Below are positions 42,000 to 52,740 of a stretch of 64,000 bases of DNA, piece by piece. The DNA is from Pelobates cultripes (lineage: Eukaryota; Chordata; Amphibia; Anura; Pelobatidae), in contig OW240912.1 in NCBI GenBank assembly GCA_933207985.1, forward strand, positions 364,545,308 through 364,609,307, in the 5' to 3' direction. A program made the position numbers and the translations under genes. Position 1 is the stretch's first letter, and the number at the start of each line of letters is the position of its first letter. The notes under the pieces were generated by a model. The model saw nothing but the letters and a program-made list of their open reading frames with translations. It did no database searches and was not told where the DNA came from.

Positions 42000-42368
42000 T
42001 ATTTTACTTTACTTTTAACAGCGCCACACAGGTCTCTTCGTGACTGCCTCCGCCAACACTCCGCCTCCTTGGCGGAGAATCAATTTTGATGATCTCAACC
42101 AATAAAATGCTCTCCCATAGGAAAGCATTAGGAGGCTAATGCACATGCGCTGCAGCGCTGCGCCAATCAGCATCTCCTCATAAAGATACGCTGGATCAAT
42201 GCATCTCTATGATGAACGTTCAGTACCTCCATGCCTCTAGTGGCTGTCTGAGAGAGTTCTCTCTGAAAAGGCAGTGCTCACTGCTTACAATAAAAAGCCT
42301 GCAGGGACAGACTATAGACATAACTACATTAAGCTGTAGTTGTTCTGGTGACTATAGTGTCCCTTTCA
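42000..42368 (-). mobile_element. Hairpin MITE, family B, reverse
   Basis: CCTTGGCGGAGAATC, CATAGGAAAGCATTAGGAGG, GCTAATGCACATGCGC, CATCTCTATGATGAACG, AAAAAGCCTGCAGGGACAG and GCTGTAGTTGTTCTGGTGAC, ending AGTGTCCCTTTCA, which is the terminal repeat with TTCA in place of TTAA. Confidence 0.72.
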
Positions 42369-43523
42369 GAGAGGGTAGCATAATAAAAAATAAAATTAAA
42401 ATAAATGTAAAAAAAATTAAATACCACCAACATTGTCAAGCATTTTGAATAAAATAGTCATATGAAAATGTTTGAGATACCCCTAATGATCTACCTTGGA
42501 ACGTCTACTTTTGCAAGTGATGTGCAAGTGACATGAAATATTTGAAAAAGTCAGGGGAAATCAATCTGCCAAAAGTCATTTTGAGAATTTAAATGCACAG
42601 GTCTCTATGTAGCCCTGTAACTTGACAAAAATCAGGCAAATTCAAGCATGGGTATTCTTGTTGCATCAAGTATTTAACAGCATAGATCACATTTAGCAAA
42701 TTTCAAAAGTGTGTCATTTTCAGTGCGTGGGAAGATTAAACACAAACACATTGTTAGAAATATTGACAGAGACTGGAGATAACACAGAAAATAATAATAA
42801 ATAAATAAAATAACACTCCACAAGCCAATTCTGAGATTTGCATACTTTGGAATCTAGGTACCCCATGTATGGCGTGAACTGCAATGAGGTATGGCTCCCT
42901 TAACTTCTTTCCAATCATCTTTCCTCTACCACCATGCTATCACATCTCTTCCCAGGACATATTTTTTGCATTGTTGAACATTTTACCACAACATAGACGA
43001 TGTCACGAATGCACCACTCAACCTTCATGATCATATATTGTTTAGTATACACTTTGTGTGTGGTTTTGTTTTTGTTTTTTAATAGCACTGTTCCTTTATT
43101 TTCTCTCTTTTCTATTGCTTTTGTGAACGTTAAATATATTTACTGAAAGCAAGAGCTATTCGGTAACACATGGAGAATGTACGGTCACATGAATACATGG
43201 ATGACCAAAGAGGTAAGGTTCAACTACTTTTGGGAGGTGCCGAACACACTGCGGCCGATTTCTTAAAATATGCTGGAAATCTACAAGCCTTTCAAAACAA
43301 GCAACAGTAAACTAAAGGGGAGGAGGCAAGGTCATGCCCTCAGCTTAACAAAACAGAAAAATAGAAATCTCAGCATTTTACAAGAAATATACTCAGAGCG
43401 AAACCTTAACTGTTTCAAGGTAACTTGCAGAATGATTCTAAGTGCACAGACTGAAACCTAGCAGCAATTAAAGGAGAACGTGAAGCATAACAAGCAAAGC
43501 AGCCTATTGCAGTGGTTAAAGCA
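42369..43523. other. No gene seen
   Basis: Unique AT-rich sequence without supported features. Confidence 0.45.
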
Positions 43524-44157
43524 GAAACATAGAATGTGACGGCAGATAAGAACCATTCGGCCCATCTAGTCTGCCCAATTTTCTAAATACTTTCATTAGT
43601 CCCTGACCTTATCTTATAGCTAGGATAGCCTTATGCCTATCCTACGCATGCTTAAACTCCTTTACTGTGTTAACCTCTACCACTTCAGCTGGAAGGCTAT
43701 TCCATGCATCCACTACCCTCTCAGTTAAGTAATACTTCCTGATATTATTTTTAAACATTTGTCCCTCTAATTTAAGACTATGTCCTCTTGTTGTGGTAGT
43801 TTTTCTTCTTTTAAATATAGACTCCTCCTTTACTCTGTTGATTCCCTTTATGTATTTAAATGTTTCTATCATATCCCCCCTGTCTCGTCTTTCCTCCAAG
43901 CTATACATGTTAAGATCCTTTAACCTTTCCTGGTAAGTTTTAACCTGTAATCCATGAACCAGTTTAGTAGCCCTTCTCTGAACTCTCTCTAAAGTATCAA
44001 TATCCTTCTGGAGATACGGTCTCCAGTACTGCGTACAATACTTCAAGTGAGGTCTCACCAGTGTTCTGTACAATGGCATGAGCGCTTCCCTCTTTCTACT
44101 GCTAATACATCTCCCTATACAACCAAGCATTCTGCTAGCAATGGTCATTCTCTCACC
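43524..44157 (-). mobile_element. 5'-truncated LINE with RT C-terminus and 3' UTR
   Basis: The coding end is at 43642-44148. The remaining 118 bp (minus-strand CAGACTAGATGGGCCGAATG, TTATCTGCCGTCACATTCTA) is the 3' UTR of this very common amphibian LINE family. The 5' truncation point is near 44157, next to a C-rich string. Confidence 0.75.
43642..44148 (-). pseudogene. LINE reverse transcriptase, C-terminal 168 residues
   Basis: An open fragment of a CR1/L2/Rex1-related RT. It reads the thumb and tail region: LYRTLVRPHLKYCTQYW, LQKDIDTLERVQRRATKLVH, YQERLKDLNMYSLEERRDRG, ETFKYIKGINRV, TRGHSLKLEGQMF and ERVVDAWNSLPAEVVEVNTV, all standard for these LINEs. The RT palm and endonuclease are absent through 5' truncation, so it is inert despite the lack of stop codons. 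The open state suggests a fairly young insertion. Confidence 0.8.
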
Positions 44158-45359
44158 CCCCCACTGGTATGTCCAAACTCACCCCCCATCCCCTGCTGCC
44201 CCATAATTCCTTGCTATACATGATTAAAAGTGGAAATGTATAAACTGCATGATAAAAAAAAAGTAAACAAAAAGGATGGAGCTTTAGCCATCTTCTTGGT
44301 CAATGCTCTATTCCTTCCAGCATCCAGAAGGGTGTCATGGATCCACTGTATTGACTCTTGCACGATCACAAGATTCAAATGAAGTGTAAGGAGCCGCTGG
44401 TGTAATGGGCATGATTTGGCGGGAATGCCCAAGGAAGGGCAAAAGATGGGATTTCTGGCAGTTGCTATCATGGTGGTGCCCAAGGGGGCAGCACAATAGT
44501 GGAAAATGTTAGTTGCATTGATCCCGGTGCCAAGAAAGGTTGTGGGGGTGGGGAGGAGGGGTTTTTAGGATGGATCACTGGACCAGGTGACAGAGCCACT
44601 TTAAAGTCTAGGGAGACTTTGGGGAAGGGCTCTTCCAACATCTGATGAGAACAATGGGCTAAGCTGCGATGTAAGGAGGTATGGCATTTAAATAATTTTA
44701 GATCGTTTATTACTTTTATAATTTACACAGTTAGGTAAACCTCCCTTCATAGCACCTAAAATAGATTAAGGGTGTCTACTTCCTGAATGCTACAAACTTG
44801 CCTGAAGTCCTGCTCTGGGTAGGGGTTGTAGTTGGGAAACAGGCTATATAAAAAATAAAATAAAAAATAATTACAAAAATTAACAACAAAAAAACAAGAA
44901 AAAATGTTTTTTGTTTTTTTTTTACATTGCAAACAAGTTAAGTCTTATGTCCATACAATATATTCCTAAACTAAAAATTTTAACATTTTATATATCCTTT
45001 ATAAACCTTGGACCTGGGCAGTAACAAACACAAAAAGAAATGTTTGTTAAAAAAAAAAATAAAAAAAATACTATATACATACACACACACAATAATATAT
45101 CACACATAATATGTGTCCTTTCTAACTTTAAACAATATTTTATCTGTGTATTTGCAGTTTACACATTTTATATAGTGTATAGGGCCTCAACACAATTAAT
45201 GAATAATCTCATTTATGAAATTCTGAATTCACATTTGGAGGCCACACCTTCAGCAATGGGCTGTACATTAAAAACATTATCTGGGTCGCTTATTTGCAAT
45301 AGAAAATAGTGATATACCACTCATATATGCAGAAAGCCAATACAATCAGCAAACAAAAC
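44158..45359. other. No gene seen
   Basis: No supported feature. A/T-rich runs at 44850-44925 and a short CACACA patch at 45081-45091. Confidence 0.45.
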
Positions 45360-45540
45360 TTAAAGGACCACTTTAGGCACCCAGACCACTTCAGCTTAAT
45401 GAAATGGTCTGGGTGCCAGGTCCATCTAGGTTTAACTGCTATGTTTACATTAGGGTTAATCCAGCCTCCAGTGGCTGTCTCATTGACAGCCGCTAGAGGC
45501 ACTTCTCACTGTGAGAAGCTGATTTGCACACTCGGTTTCT
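45360..45540 (+). mobile_element. Hairpin MITE, family A, right part missing
   Basis: TTAAAGGACCACTTTAGGC, hairpin CAGACCACTTCAGC..GAAATGGTCTGGGTG, then GTGGCTGTCTCATTGACAGC. Stops without a right terminus. Confidence 0.7.
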
Positions 45541-46204
45541 TGTTTTTTTAATGTCAGCCAGTCAACGTTTGACATCAGGAGAACCAAGAGGGTTTTCTAG
45601 CAGTATTTTCTAAAATTAAAAACTAGGACAATGAATTTATGCATTATTTACTTCACTGGTTATAAATCAATAAATAAAAATTAGGATGAAATGGTGGATT
45701 GTTATTTTCACCACTTTATAACACAAGATAACAGTCTTGAATTTACTTGGATCTAGTATGGCCTAATATTTTATACTCCATCAAATTAAGGTATAGCTAG
45801 ATTTTACACGTTTTGCTAGTGACCACATACTAATGCAATATCAAAATTAATCTCACTACTGCCATATATACTGCTGGAATATGATCAAAATTAAGCTAAC
45901 CCCCTTTTATTATTTCCTTTTGAGCAGAAATACAAAATGTAAAATAGTTCTGCATGATCAGCAGAAAGATTTGGGTGCATCGGTCAATGCAGTATAGATG
46001 TCATAGTATAAAAGGTAGCTGAACATTTTATAAGTAAAGTAGATAGAAAAGAAACAAGTAAAATGATATAAAGTCAGTGTGTCTATAGCAACCGTATTGA
46101 ATAAATAAGAGCTTGTCACGCGGTAACTGAAAACCACCTCGGGACACGTATGTGATATTCCAACAATAGTACAATTGCTACACATTTATTATAATATGCA
46201 CAAA
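45541..46204. other. No gene seen
   Basis: AT-rich with no supported feature. Confidence 0.45.
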
Positions 46205-46372
46205 TATTTCCTAAGCTCTAAAAATGTCTCTACCATTAGCTGCAGAACTGTGCTTCAGCTAATGAAGACAGATACCTTTTATGCTCAGCACCTACCTCCC
46301 TGTAAGTGCTTCATTGAGAAGCACTGAGGACAAATCTCCAGTCTAACTTTTCATAGAGATGAATGGTTTTCT
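46205..46372 (+). repeat. Unclassified dispersed repeat, copy 2
   Basis: Ordered block similarity to 17635-17805 in the same orientation (AGCTCTAAAAA, TTAGCTGCAGAA, CACTGAGGACAAATCTC, AGAGATG, GGTTTTCTGAG). The paired text supports a low-copy interspersed repeat. Confidence 0.55.
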
Positions 46373-46380
46373 GAGATAGA

Positions 46381-46436
46381 TAGATATAGAGAATATATAT
46401 ATTCTCTCTCTCTATATATCTATCTATCTATATATA
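46381..46436. repeat. GATA/TATC and TA microsatellite
   Basis: TAGATATAGAGAATATATAT followed by TTCTCTCTCTC and TATCTATCTATC: a simple repeat just outside the inverted repeat at 46443. Confidence 0.8.
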
Positions 46437-46442
46437 CAAACA

Positions 46443-46537
46443 CACAAATGCAGGCAAATTGCCTTAATACACACACACACACATACACATATAATATATA
46501 TATATATTTATATTAGGGCAATTTGCCTGCATTTGTG
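46443..46537. repeat. 21-bp inverted repeat at the left edge of the DIRS-order element
   Basis: CACAAATGCAGGCAAATTGC (46443 onward) is the reverse complement of GCAATTTGCCTGCATTTGTG (ending 46537). The loop is a CA/TA microsatellite. The right arm is contiguous with the leader of the Ngaro-like element, so this may be its terminal structure or a remnant of two inverted ends. Confidence 0.7.
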
Positions 46538-48562
46538 GGAGGTGCTGGTTTGCTACCCCTAGCCTACTTAAGGCACTCCCCTTGCCTGGCTCCTTACCGT
46601 TTGAGGTCAGCGTTGAATGAGGATCCACTTCCGGGTTCTCTCAGACGCCATCTTGGTTTCAGAATCCAGGAGGTTTCACCACGTTAAGCTGTGTCCAGGA
46701 ATCCTGTTCAGGCCTTTCCGCCCGTCCAGCTTCTTCTGACTCCGTTCTCCGTCGTAGATCGCGTCCCAGGGACTCCTAAACCGTAAGTCAGACCTTCCTG
46801 TCACGCCAGGACTGGTTCCCACGGCGTACGGTACAGCACGGGTCCTCGCTTTACGGCTTTTCCCTGGTTATGACACGAATGTTTCAAGCCATTCGCGGGC
46901 TTTTCATTCGTACGGTCATTCGGCTGAACATATTTAAATCGTTCAATAGTCATTTCGCATATCCTATTTCATGTTATTGAAACGAATTTTCATTCGGTTG
47001 TTTTGCCGTTCGGCAAATTTTACATACGCTCATACACGCTTTTGGTTCGCATAAATCATACGGTTAAACTATTCTAACTTCTGTGTTCCCCTCACATTTG
47101 CTTTCGGCTTTTCTGTGTGTTCACGTATAATCCTTTCATGAATTATATTCACCATTTCATGTGTATATAACGTTCGGTTAAAGAATTGCTTGCTTAAATA
47201 GATTATTTTTGATTACTTTTAAATATTGTCAGTATTGTATTACGTCCACAAATCAAGTCCACTTCTCTGTGTATACCATTTGACTCCCACGCTTCAGGGG
47301 TCTGCATTACTTATCCATTTATACAAATGGACTCAGTCTATGTTACAAGCCTCACTTCTGGGTTATTAATACAACACATACAAAGGATATAGGTTCATTT
47401 AAGCAATAATTCTCGGGTTGATACGTCTTTTCTATACAAACATATCATATAGATATACATCACTTTACATCATTTTAAATCATTTTGGGGTATCCCTGCC
47501 TTTGGTTATTCTACTACATATCATACATAACGCTGTGTTAATAAGGCCATGACCTCATCCATGTCCCTTTCTATAAAACCAGTTACATTTCGGTACAGAT
47601 CATTGAACTCCCACGCCAGGAGTATTATAACTGTCCATTTCATTTCAATTTACTCAGCCTACATTACAGGCCTCATTTCTCTGTCATGACGATGACACAT
47701 AAGGCTTAAATCCTTTTGCATGCATACTCGGGTTGAATCACACGTACTGATCCAACCAATCATACGTCCCCTGCACAATCATATACATATGTATATAACC
47801 TACGTTTCATGTTTTCCTTTACACACCATTATCACGTAACACATAGATTGTTTGTACATAGGCCACGGCCTCCCTCAGATGTCTTATTCAAGCATGCAAA
47901 CATTTCTGAGCCACTCATAGCTATTCCCATGGTATCAACATAATTTTATACATTGCTGCTACAGACTATAAGTCTGGTTCTTTTACACTCCACACTCATC
48001 ATACTACTCTCTTTTACCCATTTTTAGGCTGTCAAGCTTATATAATTGCTCCACACGGTTTATTCCTGTGATTTATCATACTACCAGGTACGTACACCTG
48101 CTCATATGGTATTCTACCATACATTTAATTTCATCCCCCTAGTTTAGAGTACTGGCAATAGGGTCACAGGATTCCCAATAGGTATTTACCCCGTCTTGGC
48201 TGTCGCCATTAGTTAGTGGTCCCGCGAGGCCAACACCCTGCCTCAAACGTTTCGGAGGCAAACACCCATCGGGCCACACGTTAGCTAGCCGCCTCGCATG
48301 TTGCAAAGAGAGGGCCTCACCTGTCACTCCCTTCCCCTGTTTTCTGTCGTACAGTCACCGAGAGGCCTAAAACTCCTGCCACTACGTCAAGTGGCCTCAA
48401 TAACCCCTCGCGCCAACGCATAGATAGAGCCTCTCAAGCCGCTTGGCAATTAGCAGGGCCTCACCTGTCACCAAACAAGTATAATACTTTCGCCATCCGG
48501 CCTAGCTAGCCTGCCAGTACAATTTGGTGGTTCTATATACTAATTATTGTTTTATTTATAGT
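46538..48562 (+). mobile_element. 5' leader of the DIRS-order (Ngaro-like) element
   Basis: Two kb of non-coding sequence precede the gag-RT frame. It has its own composition, rich in ATTCG/CGTTCG words (46870-47060). It then has two diverged tandem units of about 315 bp, starting ACCATTTGACTCCCACGC (about 47276) and ATCATTGAACTCCCACGCC (about 47600), each continuing with ATCCATTT, ACTCAG, GCCTCA and CTCGGGTTGA in the same order. A shorter repeat, AGGGCCTCACCTGTCAC, occurs at 48310 and 48457. It presumably carries the promoter. Confidence 0.6.
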
Positions 48563-50773
48563 ATGTCTCAGGAAGGGGTAGAGGATTTCTCCCTGCCTAG
48601 CACCCCGGCTAGAGCTGTCACTCCCACACAAGGAGGAGAGCTAGCTAGTCCAGCATCAATTAGATCCTGGACAATCCCGCGCATAACCACGGAATTAAGG
48701 AGACGACAAATCCCCTACCCCGCTACAGCAAGGAAGGCAGAACTTTTCAAACTGCTACGCACATCAACTAATAACATGGAAGCCGGGGAAGGATCTAGCC
48801 AGTCCAACCCAGGGGACATACATGCCATGTTATCCTCACTCATGGCATCCATGGGCAAGGTCAACTCCAGGCTGGAGAAACTTGAGTCGGTCACCACGGC
48901 CCTCACTCTAGCAGGGCCACCCGCGGCTGCGGTACAAACACCAGCCTTGCCATTAGTCGCTCCAGCCAGCACCCTGGATGACCAGGAAGTTAGCCCGGCC
49001 CACATGATACCTGAGCATATCAAAAGGGATATCCTGGAAGGTAAAGACGTCAACCTGGCTTCCCTGTTGATTGCCTCCCAGGACATTGTGGAACATAAGA
49101 CGTATGCTTATGATGATGTTTCTGTTATTGTCAGATCTAGGGATGCCCGCCTGAACAGGAAACTGACTATCCCTGAATTTGTACTAGCGTTTGGTATTTA
49201 CAGGGATGTCGTCTGTGCGGTTTATCCCAACAGAAGAGAGGAGTTTGATCTCTATATGCACAAGCTGGTAGACCTGGGCAACAAATATGGTGGTTCAGCA
49301 TTCTATGACTACCATAGGTCTTTTTCTGCAAAAGTGGCTGGAGCCTTCTCCCAGTACGGTACACGATCCAACTGGGGAAGGATTGATACCGTCTTATTTT
49401 GCAGACACTTTGCAGGTCTAAGAACACCAGCTTGTGCATACTGCTCCTCCACAGCCCATACTACTAATTTTTGTCCCAACACGGCAGACGGACATGCCTC
49501 CACACAAGGAACTAGTTCCTCTGGGGATCCAGGGAAACTATCCAAAGACAAATTGGGACGCCCAATCAAGTTTCTGGGCAAGTCCCAGATATGTAATAAT
49601 TTCAATGTTGGGTCTTGTAATTACAGTGGATGTAGACTATTGCATGTCTGTTCAAAATGTTTTAGGGCACATGCTAAGACCATGTGTCCAAATAAAATGT
49701 ATTCTAAGCCTTACCTTACGTCCATTAATATGCCAGTATTCACAGCATTGATGTCTCAGCACCCATCTAGACACCTGGTAGATTTTCTTATTTCTGGTTT
49801 AACAGAAGGCTTCCACACAGGTATCCTACACATACCAGCTGGAACTCTGGAATGCCCTAACCTACAATCCGCCCAACACAACCCCACAGTGGTTGACACC
49901 CTCATAAACCAAGAAGTGGATGAGGGCTTTGTATTGGGGCCTTTTAGAACTCCTCCATTCACAGAATGGCGCACCAACCCTATTGGTATTGTCACAGGGA
50001 AATCTTCCCAAAAACAGAGACTCATCATTGACTTATCGGCTCCCCACTCATCGGCCAACCCCAGTCTTAATTCCCTCATACCCTCTGAGGAATTCTCTCT
50101 GCAATACACCACCATAGATCACGCCATTACAGCTATCATACAAGCAGGGGTTGGAGCCTGGCTCAGTAAGACCGACATTACTAACGCCTTCAAATTACTC
50201 CCTATCCACCCCACACTGTGGCACCTGCATGGCATCAAGTGGTCCGGGAACTACTATTTTTTCTCCCGGTTAACTTTTGGGTCCAAAAGTAGCCCAGCTA
50301 TTTTCGACACATTTGCCGAAGCATTATGCTGGTTACTATTGAACATAGCCGGATGCCCTACAGTATTACATTACTTGGACGATTTCCTACTGGTCGAGGA
50401 GAATACTGCACCTCCCACTAGCCTCAAAGCTACCACTAAGCTGTTTGAGCAACTAGGTGTACCCATCTCCCCAAAGAAAACAGAAGGGCCAGACACGGTT
50501 ATCACTTTTCTGGGTATCCATTTAGACTCTGCCACAATGCAAGCAAGCCTACCATACGATAAGATAGAAAATATTCTCACTTACATAAACAACTACCTAC
50601 AGCTCGACACTTGCAACCGCAAAGAACTACAGTCCCTGCTGGGGTCACTAAATTTTGCAATGCGCATCATACCTCAAGGCCGCTCCTTTATTTCACGACT
50701 ATTGCATCTTTTCCCACTTTTTCTACATGACACGCACGGGACATCACTATTGACCAATATACATTTTTTTTAA
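48563..50773 (+). CDS. Gag-RT polyprotein of a DIRS-order (Ngaro-like) retrotransposon, 3' truncated
   Basis: 736 residues from the ATG at 48563; the open frame extends upstream without an ATG. The N-terminus has a SAP-like segment (about 30-65: SWTIPRITTELRRRQIPY, ARKAELFKLL). A Gag-like region follows (about 120-285). Zinc fingers follow: CAYCSSTAHTTNFC (CX2CX4HX4C, about 291-304), a CCCH finger (CNNFNVGSC..H, about 344-361) and CSKCFRAHAKTMC. The RT starts near 450 (GPFRTPPFTEWRTNPIGIV), with LSKTDITNAFKLLPIHP, FGSKSSPAIFD and HYLDDFLLV carrying the YLDD catalytic pair near 604-607. It reaches the RNase H junction (KELQSLLGSLNFA) and then runs out. RNase H and tyrosine recombinase are absent, so this copy cannot transpose itself. 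Confidence 0.85.
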   Translation: MSQEGVEDFSLPSTPARAVTPTQGGELASPASIRSWTIPRITTELRRRQIPYPATARKAELFKLLRTSTNNMEAGEGSSQSNPGDIHAMLSSLMASMGKVNSRLEKLESVTTALTLAGPPAAAVQTPALPLVAPASTLDDQEVSPAHMIPEHIKRDILEGKDVNLASLLIASQDIVEHKTYAYDDVSVIVRSRDARLNRKLTIPEFVLAFGIYRDVVCAVYPNRREEFDLYMHKLVDLGNKYGGSAFYDYHRSFSAKVAGAFSQYGTRSNWGRIDTVLFCRHFAGLRTPACAYCSSTAHTTNFCPNTADGHASTQGTSSSGDPGKLSKDKLGRPIKFLGKSQICNNFNVGSCNYSGCRLLHVCSKCFRAHAKTMCPNKMYSKPYLTSINMPVFTALMSQHPSRHLVDFLISGLTEGFHTGILHIPAGTLECPNLQSAQHNPTVVDTLINQEVDEGFVLGPFRTPPFTEWRTNPIGIVTGKSSQKQRLIIDLSAPHSSANPSLNSLIPSEEFSLQYTTIDHAITAIIQAGVGAWLSKTDITNAFKLLPIHPTLWHLHGIKWSGNYYFFSRLTFGSKSSPAIFDTFAEALCWLLLNIAGCPTVLHYLDDFLLVEENTAPPTSLKATTKLFEQLGVPISPKKTEGPDTVITFLGIHLDSATMQASLPYDKIENILTYINNYLQLDTCNRKELQSLLGSLNFAMRIIPQGRSFISRLLHLFPLFLHDTHGTSLLTNIHFF

Positions 50774-50849
50774 GAGCAGATAGTGATAATCTGTGAACTT
50801 TCAGGCCGATAGCCAACCAATATTTTGTACATTTACTGTATTTTTTTTA

Positions 50850-51326
50850 TTAAAGTGACACTATAGTCACCCAGACCACTTCAGCTCAATGAAGTAGTCT
50901 GGGTGCAATGTCCCTCATGTTTTAACCCTTCAGATGCGAACATAGCAGTTTCAGAGAAACTGCTATGTTTACATTTGGGGTTAAGACAGCCACATCTGCC
51001 ACGCTGGAGGCATATTATGCCTCCATCGCGCAGAGCATCCATAGTAAAGCATTGAGAAATGCTTTCCTATGGAAACTTTTAATGCGCGCGGCATTTGCCG
51101 CGCATGCGCATTTGGCTCCTGTGATGTTGGCCTGGGGGAGCTGACGTCGGAGTGGGAGGAGAGGTCACCAGAGCCGAGGGAGCCCAGCTCTGGAATAAGG
51201 CAAGTTGCTAAAGGTTTTAACCCCTTCAGCGCCACGGGAGGGGGACCCTGAGGGTGGGGGCACCCTCAGAGCACTATAGTGTCAAGAAAACCACTTTGTT
51301 TTCCTGACACTATAGTGATCCTTTAA
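50850..51326 (+). mobile_element. Complete hairpin MITE, family A
   Basis: TTAAAGTGACACTATAGTC to CACTATAGTGATCCTTTAA. Stems: CAGACCACTTCAGCTC..GAAGTAGTCTGGGTG; AGCAGTTTCAGAGAAACTGCT; GCGCGGCATTTGCCGCGC; CACTATAGTGTCAAGAAAAC..GTTTTCCTGACACTATAGTG. It lies 77 bp after the truncated DIRS frame. Confidence 0.88.
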
Positions 51327-51388
51327 GTGGTAAATGCACAAAATATACATGCCAATCAGATAGTTTTTTTAATGTTTTCAAGAATATT

Positions 51389-51530
51389 TGTGTGTGTGTG
51401 TGTGTGGTGGATGCAGCGAGAGTATTTGATTTGTAAATGCAGTGTGTGTGTGTGTGTGTATGTGTGCGCGCGTGTGCGTGTGTTTGTGTAGTGGATGCAG
51501 TGTGGGTAGTGGGTTCAGTGTGTGTGTATA
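51389..51530. repeat. TG-rich microsatellite
   Basis: Successive TG runs interrupted by GTGGATGCAG words. Confidence 0.9.
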
Positions 51531-51559
51531 AATATGTACTCCCCAACCCCTTACCTATC

Positions 51560-52130
51560 TCTTAGTCCCCCCCATCCTGATTCACCTCCCCTCCCCTGTC
51601 CCATAGTGTTCTTCACCTCCCCTCCCCTCCCCTGTCCCATAGTGTTCTTCACCTCCCTCCCTCCCCCTGTCCCATAGTGTTCTCACCTCCCTCCCTCCCC
51701 TGTTCCCCACCTCCCTCCCCCCATAGTGTTCTTCACCTCCCTCCCTCCCATAGTGTTCTTCACCTCCCTCCCCTGTCCCATAGTGTTCTTCACCTCCCTC
51801 CCTCCCCAGTGTTCTTCACCTCCCTCCCCTGTCCCATAAAGTGTTCTTCTCACCTCCCTCCCCTGTGTTCTTCACCTCCCTGTCCCATAGTGTTCTTCAC
51901 CTCCCTCCCTGTCCCATAGTGTTCTTCACCTCCCCTCCCCTGTCCCATAGTGTTCTTCACCTCCCCTCCCCTGTCCCATAGTGTTCTTCACCTCCTCTCC
52001 CCTGTCCCATAGTGTTCTTCACCTCCCCTCCCCTGTCCCATAGTGTTCTTCACCTCCCCTCCCCTGTCCCATAGTGTTCTTCACCTCCTCTCCCCTGTCC
52101 CATAGTGTTCCTTTCCATCCCCCCTCCCCC
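51560..52130. repeat. Minisatellite, about 25-32 bp unit
   Basis: Roughly 18-20 copies of a unit built from CTCCCCTGTCCCATAGTG and TTCTTCACCTCC, varying in length by loss or gain of CTCCC. The array is most regular at 51905-52105. The pyrimidine-rich plus strand gives spurious Pro/Ser/Leu frames. Confidence 0.93.
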
Positions 52131-52179
52131 ATAGTGATCCTTAACACTCTGTGATGAACTGAGCCTCGTCGCGTGTTAT

Positions 52180-52533
52180 TGGAGGGGCCTGTTTGCCAGC
52201 CTCCTGCCTCAGGACTATGGGAAATGCAAAAAAGGTCCAAATTACCAAACTAGACCGACCACAAGCCATGATTCTCTGGAACTGTTTAAGGCATGGGACC
52301 ATGCGTGCAGTTGGTCAAAAAATAAAAATAAAAAAGACTTCCAGGAAATTCCTGAACCGATCTGAGTGATTTTTGGATATGTTGGTCACCCAGATCAGGG
52401 CTATCAGGGGATGTAAATTTTGTGGGGGGTTTGTGTGTTAAGTTATTTTGGTGGTTTTGTAAAAATGTGTTTGGAGATAATTTAGTTTAGTATATTGCTT
52501 GACTCAATTATCTCCCAGGCATAGGGGAGGGAT
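52180..52533 (+). mobile_element. 3' internal end of a second LTR element
   Basis: Non-coding sequence ending in the hairpin at 52473-52515 and the purine tract AGGCATAGGGGAGGGAT (52517-52533). The layout equals that on the minus strand at 2559-2608. No envelope or pol frame is visible; the upstream boundary is approximate. Confidence 0.45.
52473..52515. promoter_or_regulatory. Inverted repeat beside the polypurine tract, second element
   Basis: GGAGATAATT (52473-52482) and AATTATCTCC (52506-52515), perfect 10-bp arms with a 23-bp loop, directly before a polypurine tract. The arms are identical to those at 2577-2608, while the loop differs in length and sequence. Confidence 0.65.
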
Positions 52534-52740
52534 TGACCTATTTTGTATGGGACTGTCCTAGACCTGAGAGCCAATGTGATTGTGTATTTGTTTCTACTGT
52601 GGTTTACTCTCAGGTCTAGATCGGAGTGACCAGCAAGAGATGGGAGCTAGAACGGAGTAACCGGCAGGTGGCAAAAGGAGGCAGCGATGATCACCCACCT
52701 CCTGCCGGTCACTGTGTGGCTTTTGTTTTTTTATCCCTCT
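52534..52740 (+). mobile_element. LTR fragment of the second element
   Basis: Begins TGACCTATTTTGTATGGGAC right after the polypurine tract. The expected TTACA end is not found, so it is truncated or diverged. The palindromic pair CCTAGACCTGAGAG and CTCTCAGGTCTAG lies inside it (52557-52620). Confidence 0.4.

Noticed and set aside
48524..48562. Starting the gag-RT frame at 48524
   Set aside because: That codon is TTG; the first ATG is at 48563.
51677..51919. Pro/Ser/Leu-rich open frame
   Set aside because: It is produced by the CTCCC minisatellite.
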